From contig NMRA01000448.1 in the NCBI GenBank assembly GCA_002633005.1, positions 308,286 to 372,285 of the forward strand: a stretch of 64,000 nucleotides of DNA, written 5' to 3'. How positions within the stretch are numbered: the first letter of the stretch is position 1; each line of letters opens with the position of its first letter. This document shows, one piece after another, positions 33,201-38,510 of the stretch. Made by a program: the position numbers and the translations under genes. The notes under the pieces were generated by a model, which worked only from the letters and a program-made list of their open reading frames with translations, did no database searches and had not been told where the DNA came from. Origin of the DNA: Phoronis australis. Its lineage: Eukaryota > Phoronida > Phoronidae.

Positions 33201-34409
33201 GCAAAATGGAGACTGGTCACGTGGTACTGGATACCAGTGCCCTCTAGAGGACAAGGAAGCACTTTGTTTAAAACACACCACATCTGTTCACATACATTGC
33301 ATAAGAGTTTTTTCACGTAGTGCTGCTAGGACTAAGTAACTACTGGTACAGCTGGGTGAAGCAGGACCCCGTAAATGGTATTGTAGTAATAGCCGAGATT
33401 ACCCAACCCAGGGATTGAACCAGCGAACCCCATAAAACCGGCAAGCGTAATTGCCTATTAGCTGAATGGCATTCAGCTAATAGGCAATTGCCCATTAGCG
33501 AGTAGCTAACAGAGGCTCATATGATTCACTGGAAGCACATCTATAACGTTCCCCCCTTCCCTACGGAACAGGCACGCCACCAGGAAGGTGAACACCAGGA
33601 TGTCTCGCATACAGGTCATCAACGTCCCTTGGTTCCTTTACCACCACAACACAGGTGAACACAAGGTAGTCTCTCATACAGGTCCTTGACTCCTGGAACC
33701 TTCCATGCGCGCCGTCCCGAGGTCCGTGGGTACTTAGAAGTTGGCAGTGCTTCATCGGTAGATCATCCGTTTGCTGACTACGCCATTTGTAGTAATAACC
33801 GAGATTACCCGACCCGCGGATCGAACCAGTGACCCCATAAAACCGGCAAGCATGCTAACCATTCAGCTAATAGGCAATTGCCCGTTAGCGAGTAGCTAAC
33901 AGAGGCTCAAATGATTCACCGGAACTACAACAGCTGGGAGAAAGAACAATTCCTCATGATTTGTTGAACCTCTGTTTTGTGTAAATTTATCGAGTTTTGT
34001 GTTTGCTATGGATGGCTGAAGTAAAGCACCCGTGGAATTTCTAGTCCGGAGTGTCATACCTAGTAGTATTATATAGTGTATTGGGGACCATCACAAGAGC
34101 TGAGGACGCCTGTACTAGTAGGCTCACACGCACCTTATATCAGCCCTCAACTATAAATGAGGGCTGATCAAAGGTGCCTGTGGAGTGTGATAGCAGATAG
34201 GCTAATGCAACACTGCAACAACACCATAGCAAGCTAATACTTAATTTTGATTTAGATTTTATACATTGGGAACAGACGGAAATTTTGCAATCAATTGATA
34301 TTCTTAAGAACGAGCTTTTCGCAATATTAATTATGAAACATTTCAAGGATGTTTATGCAAAATATACCTGCATTCGATGAAACTCTTCGTCTGACAAGGA
34401 AGACGCCAT
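6129..34409 (-). CDS. GRIPAP1: GRIP1-associated protein 1 (GRASP-1), 22 coding exons, 3' end missing
   Basis: Whole-locus entry. Twenty-two exons with splice signals join without a frame break into 809 codons, starting at the ATG at 34409-34407. The product is almost entirely coiled coil and aligns along its length with vertebrate GRASP-1 (about 840 residues). Shared blocks include the N-terminal [70 protein letters not shown] and KWVMEEK. In the known family the protein is a Rab4 effector on early and recycling endosomes; in neurons it binds GRIP1 and helps recycle AMPA receptors. No catalytic or membrane segment is seen. The expected C-terminal segment of about 30 residues (DME-x-LS-x-EI-type coiled coil) was not found between 1 and 6128, so the gene is partial here. 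Introns total about 26 kb and hold most of the repeats listed separately. Confidence in the family is high; individual splice sites were chosen by eye. Confidence 0.92.
6990..7361 (-). repeat. 63-bp minisatellite overlapping GRIPAP1 exon 21 and its donor
   Basis: Five copies start at 7046, 7109, 7172, 7235 and 7299, with a truncated sixth before 7046. The period is 63 (once 64). Each copy aligns with the exon 21 end: CTACCAGGCCTCCCCTCCAG, then CTATGA-AGCTGTTTGT, then AATAAG. The rightmost copy is the real exon and splice donor; the others lie in the intron. Copy 1 keeps the donor CCTG|GTAGGT exactly. Confidence 0.85.
7303..7396 (-). CDS. GRIPAP1: GRIPAP1 coding exon 21 (residues 724-755)
   Basis: Encodes LSHLETSNAAMAEDLLQKQA and IIEHYALEGRP; human has [20 protein letters not shown] then IIETYVMDSR. 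Acceptor TTTTGCAG, donor CCTG|GTAGGT, ends phase 1. The last 60 or so bases and the donor are the end copy of a 63-bp tandem repeat that runs on into the intron. Confidence 0.93.
7953..8066 (-). CDS. GRIPAP1: GRIPAP1 coding exon 20 (residues 686-723)
   Basis: Contains NNELLTRLADLQQDKWVMEE, matching human [20 protein letters not shown]. Acceptor TGTTGCAG, donor AAG|GTAACA, phase 0 at both ends. Confidence 0.94.
8748..8866 (-). CDS. GRIPAP1: GRIPAP1 coding exon 19 (residues 646-685)
   Basis: Non-coiled, Ser-rich linker: IEELFNSRDSDDRYKGDNSS and VSSLGHHSTSSGYKDTTAE. It parallels the human serine-rich segment (LEEL, then GDSSSISS). Acceptor GTCGCAG, donor GAG|GTGAGC, ends phase 0. Confidence 0.88.
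9451..9560. mobile_element. Hairpin MITE-like palindrome
   Basis: Arms of about 45-50 bases: GTGCCCACATTTTGAGAACC with AGTTT on the left, and the reverse complement AACTGGTTCTCAAAATGCGG with GCAC on the right. The spacer is about 20 bases. It lies in a GRIPAP1 intron; no coding frame. Confidence 0.75.
10842..10932 (-). CDS. GRIPAP1: GRIPAP1 coding exon 18 (residues 616-646)
   Basis: Encodes [20 protein letters not shown] and RLKELITETK; human has [20 protein letters not shown]. Acceptor TTTGCCAG, donor AAGG|GTAACC, ends phase 1. Confidence 0.95.
11397..11528 (-). CDS. GRIPAP1: GRIPAP1 coding exon 17 (residues 572-615)
   Basis: Contains [20 protein letters not shown], nearly identical to human SLKQEVKDTVDGQRILEKKG, the best single diagnostic block of the family. 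Acceptor TTTTTTCAG, donor ATA|GTGAGT, phase 0 at both ends. Confidence 0.95.
11840..12340 (+). repeat. Old, degenerate copy of the CTCF-like repeat family
   Basis: Holds one core, GGGCCACTAGGAGATGCTGC (11890-11909), followed by the family landmarks AAGTTTCATTGAAATC-ATCAA twice. Heavily diverged, in a GRIPAP1 intron. Confidence 0.45.
12499..12609 (-). CDS. GRIPAP1: GRIPAP1 coding exon 16 (residues 535-571)
   Basis: Thirty-seven codons, ESMSEMKTKHKDEMEAIKKQ and on: a Lys/Glu-rich coiled coil in the place of the human EESLQQQQQEQEEALKQ block. Acceptor CCTTTCAG, donor CAG|GTAAGA, phase 0 at both ends. Confidence 0.9.
13276..13389 (-). CDS. GRIPAP1: GRIPAP1 coding exon 15 (residues 497-534), GC splice donor
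   Basis: Thirty-eight codons ending EEARDWLDRRLKETE, matching human GAKGWFERRLKEAEE. The downstream intron starts GAG|GCAAGA: no GT donor exists near the point where the homology ends, while a GC donor gives phase 0 and joins the conserved ESMSE of exon 16. Acceptor TTTTAG. Confidence 0.9.
14004..14565. mobile_element. Foldback element with ~160-270-base inverted arms
   Basis: The left arm runs from GTCAGTACTAAAATACATTA through AAATATTCCCCACGTTT. The right arm ends with the reverse complement, AAACGTGGGGAATATTTAAA and on to TTAGTACTGAC. The arms share the whole stretch including ACTCTTTATCAAGGGTATG and ATATCGGTCAT. The left arm is longer inside, so the right arm has an internal deletion. No transposase frame. 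Confidence 0.8.
14815..14980. repeat. ~30-bp minisatellite, about six diverged copies
   Basis: The unit is close to GTATAACGCATGTACCATAC plus TCAT, repeated from 14815 to 14980 in a GRIPAP1 intron. The period of 30 is a multiple of three, which produces the chance open frames seen on both strands. Confidence 0.75.
15559..15738 (-). CDS. GRIPAP1: GRIPAP1 coding exon 14 (residues 437-496)
   Basis: Sixty codons opening [13 protein letters not shown], almost identical to human SAEKRKAMLDELA, followed by a long unbroken coiled coil (KETVKTIKAEAAQSRDSDQQ). Acceptor TCATAG, donor AAG|GTGTGT, phase 0 at both ends. Confidence 0.93.
16237..16332 (-). CDS. GRIPAP1: GRIPAP1 coding exon 13 (residues 405-436)
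   Basis: Thirty-two codons, ESQKAVSTTLQQLCDAQKER and on, a Gln-rich coiled coil. Acceptor TTATTTAG, donor CGA|GTGAGT, phase 0 at both ends. The 3.2-kb intron before it holds a CTCF-like repeat array with a nested transposon. Confidence 0.88.
17285..18262. mobile_element. DNA transposon remnant with TAGACCTAATTCA ends, nested in a repeat array
   Basis: Left end TAGACCTAATTCACACC, right end the inverse GTATGAATTAGGTCTA; both are followed inward by a GAGGCTCA motif (inverted on the right). The flanking bases are TA on both sides and the interrupted repeat rejoins across it (GAATATA then TACGCCAATTTTC), fitting a TA-target insertion such as Tc1/mariner-like elements use. No transposase frame remains. 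Confidence 0.6.
17358..17469 (-). mobile_element. Short MITE with CAGTGGCGGATTTAGAGG end, second copy at 36101
   Basis: Read on the minus strand it begins CAGTGGCGGATTTAGAGGGG and includes GGCCAAGGGAGCCATG and GCGAATGTCTGACGGGCA, shared with 36101-36250. It contains a 13-base G run. It sits inside the transposon at 17285-18262, making a three-level nest. Confidence 0.55.
19535..19669 (-). CDS. GRIPAP1: GRIPAP1 coding exon 12 (residues 360-404)
   Basis: Forty-five codons: a Ser/Ala-rich start (LTSASAESSAELLEENDRL) and then coiled coil, parallel to human VEGLLAENNALRTSL. Acceptor ACTCTTCAG, donor AAT|GTGAGT, phase 0 at both ends. Confidence 0.88.
20069..20146 (-). CDS. GRIPAP1: GRIPAP1 coding exon 11 (residues 334-359)
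   Basis: Twenty-six codons, LLDEQRDKTNRRIQELEG and on; similar to human LAELRDQRQGERLEH. Acceptor TTTTTCCAG, donor CAG|GTAATT, phase 0 at both ends. Confidence 0.88.
20820..20919 (-). CDS. GRIPAP1: GRIPAP1 coding exon 10 (residues 300-333)
   Basis: Encodes KKIEELEDTIKRHSQNSRD, continuing the family SRNKIEELQQRK block across the exon 9/10 junction. That match confirms the splice. Acceptor TTCCTCAG, donor AAT|GTAAGT, phase 0. Confidence 0.92.
21083..21522. mobile_element. 440-bp non-autonomous DNA element with TTTAGT duplication
   Basis: Terminal inverted repeats CAGGGCTTGGAAT and ATTCCAAGCCTTG, flanked directly on both sides by TTTAGT (21077-21082 and 21523-21528). Richer in CpG than its surroundings. 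The CAGGG ends suggest a hAT-like element, though those usually duplicate eight bases. In the intron between GRIPAP1 exons 9 and 10. Confidence 0.75.
21707..21905 (-). CDS. GRIPAP1: GRIPAP1 coding exon 9 (residues 234-300)
   Basis: The longest coding exon (199 bases). It holds LNTEKEENKILKEQLLSYES and the block KVKKKHESIVQLQSEKEEL, matching human KLKKKQESFCRLQTEKETL. Acceptor CTTTTCAG, donor TCGAG|GTACTC, ends phase 2. Confidence 0.92.
22130..22552 (+). other. AT-rich stretch with poly-A tail, possible retroposon 3' end
   Basis: Very AT-rich sequence ending in a run of 11 A after GTAAATATATATCACTT. It could be the 3' end of a retroposed transcript or LINE. No frame and no clear target duplication. 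Confidence 0.25.
23259..23351 (-). CDS. GRIPAP1: GRIPAP1 coding exon 8 (residues 203-234)
   Basis: Encodes MPSLNASMMELVNRAESKTQ and then ELEEQLTELT; the heptads resume here. Acceptor GTTTCAG. Donor ACAA|GTAGGT was chosen over a later GT because only phase 1 joins exon 9 in frame. Confidence 0.82.
23369..23515. repeat. 74-bp tandem duplication next to GRIPAP1 exon 8 acceptor
   Basis: Two nearly identical copies starting at 23369 and 23443, beginning CACACTGTCCACATGGAACC and ending AGGTCATAATATTATG. They begin 18 bases upstream of the exon 8 acceptor on the minus strand. Confidence 0.85.
24170..24207. repeat. 38-base palindrome centred on CAGCTG
   Basis: TTTGTTTTCAATTAATCAG pairs with CTGATTAACTGAAAACAAA with one mismatch. 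A half copy (GCAGCTGATTAATTGAAAAC) is at 44112-44131, so it belongs to a dispersed palindromic repeat. Confidence 0.7.
24350..24660 (+). mobile_element. LINE 3' end with AATAAAGTTTATTACTACTAC tail
   Basis: Ends AATAAAGTTTATTACTACT followed by ACTACAAC, a short-repeat tail typical of LINE 3' ends. No reverse transcriptase frame is attached, so it would be a 5'-truncated copy in a GRIPAP1 intron. Confidence 0.4.
24950..25005 (-). CDS. GRIPAP1: GRIPAP1 coding exon 7 (residues 184-203)
   Basis: A 56-base acidic exon (DEEYNVQVVEGSDEVTSK) in the poorly conserved linker of the family. It is supported mainly by its splice signals (TTTTTCAG acceptor, AAAG|GTATAG donor) and by restoring the frame between exons 6 and 8 (phase 2 to phase 1). 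Confidence 0.75.
25225..25333 (-). CDS. GRIPAP1: GRIPAP1 coding exon 6 (residues 148-184)
   Basis: Encodes ALQESHRKEMCELKQ and a short Pro/Gly-containing end (KPPVGGE) that breaks the coiled coil, as the family does at the same place. Acceptor TTACACAG, donor GAA|GTACGT, ends phase 2. Confidence 0.82.
26070..27420 (+). repeat. CTCF-like repeat family, copies 3 and 4 (degenerate)
   Basis: Two tandem partial elements; the second begins at the head palindrome CAACGCAGAGCGTTG (26943-26957). Monomer landmarks recur (CCAAATTTCATGAAAA, GGAGATATAGCC), but most cores are decayed, for example GGCCACTAGTTGGTGCAG at 26553 and AATAGAAGGCGCCAGAG at 26856. Confidence 0.65.
28030..29150 (-). pseudogene. Broken coding remnants inside the transposon
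   Basis: Three minus-strand open pieces look coding but are separated by stops: 28891-29117 (with EVYFRVMGECARF and FSEADTSVFL), 28240-28446 (QRAFTSVSCNVPTEEALKIL and on) and 28042-28224 (very acidic: DDDGGDAERDDGGDSDVDED). The EADT-x-FL motif recalls proteins of some large invertebrate mobile elements, but I cannot name the family. A 63-bp repeat block interrupts them. Confidence 0.4.
28527..28790 (-). repeat. 63-bp tandem repeat, four copies, coding for 21-residue units
   Basis: Copies start at 28527, 28590, 28653 and 28716, with exact period 63. On the minus strand one frame stays open through all copies: RRSALVECYQDGFCDRPSYV and T. The copies differ mainly in two codons just before CDR (GF, CH and CY). 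Located inside transposon remnants. Confidence 0.85.
29361..29403 (+). ncRNA. Hammerhead-like motif
   Basis: CTGATGA (29363-29369), stem II GGTGTT with AACACC around a nine-base loop, GAAA (29392-29395), and GTC before AAG, which pairs with CTT ahead of the core. One extra T lies between the core and stem II, which departs from the canonical form, and stem III is very short. Possibly a remnant from a retroelement. Confidence 0.35.
30110..30510 (+). repeat. CTCF-like repeat family, short copy
   Basis: Contains the head-like CAACGCAGAGCATTG (30308-30322) and a tail (GATGATGGCATAATGCGCCC, 30474-30493, plus ACATAATATATAAA), with one or two decayed monomers between. It lies in the GRIPAP1 intron just downstream of exon 5. 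Confidence 0.6.
30590..30728 (-). CDS. GRIPAP1: GRIPAP1 coding exon 5 (residues 102-148)
   Basis: Highly charged coiled coil with LVESNERLQKDLEDRLKD and, near its end, VRRMKAQNAALQQSLS, matching family LLRLQAENTALQKNV. Acceptor CATTAG, donor CTG|GTAGGA, ends phase 1. A 5.2-kb intron full of repeats follows. Confidence 0.88.
31191..31295 (-). CDS. GRIPAP1: GRIPAP1 coding exon 4 (residues 67-101)
   Basis: Encodes a coiled coil ending [18 protein letters not shown], one of the most conserved blocks of the family (human SQEEDFRLQNSTLM). Acceptor TCTTCAG, donor TCT|GTGGTA, phase 0. The donor is weak at +4 and +5, but the frame and homology support it. Confidence 0.92.
31488..31793. repeat. 51-bp minisatellite, six copies, in GRIPAP1 intron 3
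   Basis: Copies start every 51 bases from 31488 to 31743; the unit begins TGCTACGGTACTTAGATTGT and ends GACGACAGACTATTGGCAG. Copies differ at a few positions only (CACATG/CATATG, TAGA/AAGG). Period 51 keeps 17-residue chance frames open on both strands. There are no unique spacers, so it is not CRISPR. Confidence 0.92.
31937..32025 (-). CDS. GRIPAP1: GRIPAP1 coding exon 3 (residues 37-66)
   Basis: Coiled-coil segment ending ANKAVSKSKKAK, close to the family block SKAQKALSKSKKAQ. Acceptor GTTTCAG, donor AAA|GTATGT, phase 0. Confidence 0.92.
32890..32956 (-). CDS. GRIPAP1: GRIPAP1 coding exon 2 (residues 15-37)
   Basis: Begins LQLIELRTENYQIND, matching the family block LLELRTNNYQLSD. Acceptor TTTCAG, donor G|GTAAGC. 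The exon ends one base into a codon. It opens the first heptad-repeat segment. Confidence 0.9.
33375..33515 (-). mobile_element. tRNA-derived SINE copy with rearranged centre
   Basis: Minus strand: B-box-like GGTTCAATCC and a conserved tail shared with 33785-33915. The A-box side is replaced by an inverted copy of the adjacent tail, forming a perfect palindrome at 33449-33489. In GRIPAP1 intron 1. Confidence 0.6.
33785..33915 (-). mobile_element. tRNA-derived SINE copy
   Basis: Minus strand: TTAGCTGAATGGTTAGCATG (A box), then TTGCCGG as a tRNA-like anticodon region, then GGTTCGATCC (B box) 40 bases on, followed by GGTCGGGTAATCTCGG. The intact counterpart of the rearranged copy at 33375; the two are about 400 bases apart in the same orientation. 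Confidence 0.65.
34368..34409 (-). CDS. GRIPAP1: GRIPAP1 coding exon 1 (residues 1-14)
   Basis: Encodes [14 protein letters not shown]. Vertebrate GRASP-1 also begins with LS-E-EEF-RMQ, which fixes the start codon. The donor is CAG|GTATAT, phase 0. A TGACGTCA box lies 10 bases upstream of the ATG. Confidence 0.92.
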
Positions 34410-34430
34410 ATTGGAAAATGACGTCAATAT
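34404..34430 (-). promoter_or_regulatory. Candidate GRIPAP1 start-proximal promoter elements (CRE and YY1-like)
   Basis: TGACGTCA, a perfect CREB/ATF site, lies at 34419-34426, 10 bases upstream of the GRIPAP1 ATG. GCCATATTG, a YY1-type motif, overlaps the start codon at 34405-34413. Such motifs often mark TATA-less transcription starts. The start itself is not visible, so the regulatory role is inferred. Confidence 0.35.
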
Positions 34431-36100
34431 ATGCTGCAAAATGTAATTGGGTCAAAAGGCCAACGTGCAACAGCAATCGAACACATCATCCCCATCATAT
34501 AGCCTACGGGAGTAATATAAGGTAATTGACGTTACTTATTATGTACAAATATTATAAATGTTTTAAAAATTCAAAAAGAGAGTCACCGAGTCACGCAAGC
34601 TGCACAGAAAATCGATTTAGCTTCATCGTCATCACAAGTGAGGTGCAGTAAATAAATGATAGTAAATCCCAAAGACAGGTCAAATTACGTCTCACTACAG
34701 AGGTGATTCCTTGACTCTGATTTGGATAACCAGACAACAGGTTGTTCAACACTGACTTACTGAGACAGTGTCTTTAGCTGGCACAGTAGAAAAAGCTTTT
34801 CGGTGAATTATGCCTCACACTGACTAAATCATCAAAGTCACGTTGTTGTAAATATTGCGCATGGGATGTACATGCACCTTGCAGGGCTCAACAAAATGAA
34901 GCTACAGAGTACAGGTCGAATTTGCGGTCTGAAATTAGGAAATGCAAGCTGAGATTTTTGCCAGCTCGTATCAGGTCGCTAAGTGCGACCTGGAATTATT
35001 ATACTTATCAAACCTTGTGTACGTTGAAACCGATTTATTTTTCATGTAAGATGTACTTAAATTATTGTCCAATATCCATGTGCAGCAATCGCACTGCGGC
35101 ACTGGCCAGTAGTCGGTCCCAATTGTTAACGCACTATATTGGCAGACGACTTGGAAATGTGCATCTCATTTTTTATCGCACAAGACAGCAAACGTGAAAG
35201 TGATTCTATAACCTGAGCCTGAAAATCATTACTTCCATCATGATGACCTTGCCGCCATTGAAGATGAGAAAATTTTATGAAAACCCTCGATTTAAGAAAG
35301 AGTCATTTAACCATGAAGGAGTTTTAAACACAAAATTCTTTTTGGTCTTATAATCTTCATACATGTTTCATTATGTGAGAAAAAATTCAATATCATTGTA
35401 AACTGCAGACATTGGTTTTTCGGGTGCCAAATATGGCTGAAGAAATGCATTACTTAACTGAAACTGCTTTTTAGTGCCACATAGCTTCAACATTGATCAC
35501 CAAAATAAGTTTTTCATTACTTTTTACAGTTAACAGTAACAAGGAATATACTTATTGATAGTTAAAGTGCTTTAATTTGTTTTATTTAATATGCTGGAGC
35601 CAATCAAAAGTCGAATTCAGGATTCGTGATTGGAGTTTTTTGGCATTTGGGACCCCCTCAGTTCAGGAAAGACAATAGCCAAGTGAACTCTGATCATTGA
35701 TTCTGATAGCCTGGTATCCAGTTAATTTACACAAGCATTTTCAGAACAATCCAATGCTTAATTTTGTAGTGACGGGCTTCCAAAATCTGAAAAAATCTCA
35801 GAACTTTCAATTCGCGAGGTCAAAAATGGGCATGGCACCCAATATTTTGAAGGGCCATATCCCGGAGACCCTTTGACTTAGGTGAATAAAATTTTGCAGG
35901 TAATCATTGTGTTCTATGATTAACATCTCAGTAAATTTTCATCCAATTTTGAGATGGTGACCTGACACTCTAGTGGGTGATTTCCTGTGGAATGACCCTC
36001 AGCAAAGTTATTTTTGAGAGGCCAAAAAATTCTCAACTCTTTACTTCTGAGGCAACTTTTGCGTGACATATGAGTCGTCTGTTACATGTTGCTACCAACG

Positions 36101-36250
36101 TCAGTGGCAAATTTAGAGGGTGGCCAAGGGGGCCATGGCCCTTCCTTAAATTTTCCCATTTAGCAGTTTGGGGTGCGAATGTCTGACGGGCAAAATACTG
36201 GCTATATACTCTGCTCTCCCCCCAACTCTAAATACTGGATCCGCCCCTGA
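36101..36250 (+). mobile_element. ~150-bp MITE, CAGTGGC...GCCCCTG
   Basis: Begins CAGTGGCAAATTTAGAGGG and ends TGGATCCGCCCCTG; AACGT flanks it on both sides. It shares its interior with the element at 17358-17469. hAT-like ends. Confidence 0.55.
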
Positions 36251-37074
36251 ACGTAAAGTTTATAGGCCTACTCCAGCGGTTCAAGTGTGTGAAAACATGC
36301 CAAACCAAAGCTACACATCAAAAGAGAACAGCAACAGTCTTAAATGCAAGAGTGCAGTGGCTTGGCTCTGTTAAGCACCAGGTGCCAATGGTTTATTTGA
36401 CAATGAACTTAATTTAGATTCCCGGCGGTTGTAAAAGACTTGATGCTTTACAATATTTTCTGGTAACGATGTACAGTCACTAGCCTAGAACTGATATTTT
36501 CCTGTTCCGATATTTCCCCAGGTCGATGTTTCCTAGGCCGATGTTCTATACCCGTAACCAGCTATTGCAATTAAATGGGTAGATGCAAAATTGTGGTTAG
36601 AGAACTTTTTATTCTCTTTTCATACACCTACCCCGCTAATTTTTCGCTCCCTGGACAATTAAAAATAAAATTATTCCAAGTGGCTAAAAAGGGTACAGTG
36701 TAGGTGGCAACGGTAGCCGGAAAGTCACCACTGTTACATGGAGTTTGCCTCGCAAAATCATATTATAATAACATTTCTTACTGTTGCAGTCTTTCAATAT
36801 CTTATTACCGCAAACATTCACGTTAACGACTATGCTCACGCATGCGCCTACTACCTACCTGAAGTGTTTCATAATAAGCGCTCACTGCTCTTTACTTTAG
36901 AAGCGTTCTGCCTCAACTTTTGAAAATTTTACCAATTAAGCGTCCTTTGTAGCGTACTGCAAAGGACCGCGCGTGGTTTGAAATTGATGCACAGCCTATA
37001 TATATAGTGAGTCACGCTCATTTTACACAACAACAAATTCAGTCTTCAAGAAAAGTATTTTTTCAATTTCAGGG

Positions 37075-37450
37075 ATATACCCAGGTTTCAATACCCTGCT
37101 CGCCAGCTGGGCGAGTGAGCCAGAAAATTTACTCGCCCAGCCTGAAGTTCAGTTGCCCAGCTGTTTGCGTCTGTCACCACAAAACTTGCTGCCAGTGTCG
37201 ATAAAAATCATCGTTTCATGTGTTGATGTCCCCATCTATTAGGTCTACCATATTCGCCGTAGAAAAATTTGTTTCAGAAGGGGGGCGCTTGTTGTAGCCT
37301 AAGGCAGTGGAAACCCGGTGTCCGAAATGGATGAAATCGGAAGCTAGGATTTGTCAAATTTACGCGCAGTGACGTATCTGTAACCTATGACAGACATTCT
37401 ACAAAACTGTGGTGCGTTGCTATCAAACTTTGTTGTTAAATTACGATATT
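37075..37450 (+). repeat. Dispersed repeat with CTCGCCAGCTGGGCGAG palindrome, copy 1
   Basis: Starts AGGGATATACCCAGGTTTCA, carries the palindrome CTCGCCAGCTGGGCGAG and continues through CTATGACAGACATTCTACAA. A second plus-strand copy of similar length is at 53208; parts recur near 54360-54860 and, inverted, at 59735-60025. Non-coding. Confidence 0.7.
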
Positions 37451-37879
37451 TTTTTTAAAATGCTCCAAGGTGCAATATGGCAGTAAGGTCGTCACAAAAA
37501 CGGCCACTAAAATTAGCTTGGAAAAGTGGTCTGGAGATTATCTCCCTTCTCTAGCACAAAGCTGTCAAATCTGAGTGAATGCCAAATAGTTATTTACAGT
37601 ATACATTGGTTATTCCAGCCACCAAAGTACAACTTTCAATCTATTTTGTAACTTACCCATTTTCGTTGCTGAAAACAATACCATTTTGGAGATAGCTAAT
37701 ATACCCAATTGTGGTCTGGTGCTTCAGTGGAGAAATTAGGTTTTACTGAGTGCACAAAATGTGTTATTTAGATTTTTGTTAGGAAACCTATCCACGTACA
37801 AAAATGAAGTTGTTTTGAATTTTGAGGTTTTGACAGATTTTTGAAAATCTACTGGATCAGATTTTTATAAAGACTGCCT

Positions 37880-38115
37880 CTTTATTCCTCCAACTCGAAC
37901 AAATATTCCCGTTAATCACACTTTTTTTTCAAGCAGTCCTTCGTTTAGTTTCCAAAATCGGAAAGTGTCCATTTAACACTGCACGCGGCACGTGGTATGA
38001 CGTCATATCTACTGGTCAGCACAATGTAAAAATGGCCAGTTACCGATTTGGGGAACTGAACGAGGGACTGCTCAAAGAAAACCTTTGATAACTAAAGTCT
38101 TTGTTCGAGCTGTAA
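37880..38115. mobile_element. Foldback element with inverted arms
   Basis: The left arm, CTCGAACAAATATTCCCGTT and GCAGTCCTTCGTTTAGTTTC, is matched by the right arm GGGAACTGAACGAGGGACTGC and CTTTGTTCGAG in inverse orientation. A palindrome TATGACGTCATA is at 37995-38006. A third fragment of the same arm is at 38235-38360. Confidence 0.7.
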
Positions 38116-38404
38116 TGAATTAAACACTGCAGACGGTGAAGCTCCTACAGGTGCGTCATATGCTGGAAGCTTTTCGGTGAATTATGCCAAACACTGATTG
38201 TAAAAACAAAGTCACGCATAGAGGTACACCTTAGAAGACTGTTGAACAAATACTCCCGTTATCAAAATGTTTCTTTTAGCAGTCTTTCGTTGAGTTCTCA
38301 AAATCACAAACTGGCCATTATTAACACTGCTCTTTACGGGTGGTATAACGTCATATTCCTTGAACTAGGTATTTTTTCACTACATTGATGCCCAACATGG
38401 GGCC

Positions 38405-38510
38405 CAGTCTAAGTTTCGAACCCGGTACCTCTCGTTTCAATGTCAGGCATCCTGGCCAGTCGACCAAAGAGCATTGCCCGTAGCCGAGTGATTAAGAGAG
38501 GCCTTTATAT
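38405..38510 (-). mobile_element. tRNA-derived SINE-like sequence
   Basis: Minus strand: a 5' part shared with the copies at 33375 and 33785 (GCCTCTnTTA...GGGCAAT) and a B-box-like GGGTTCGAAAC. Weaker than the other copies. Confidence 0.4.
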
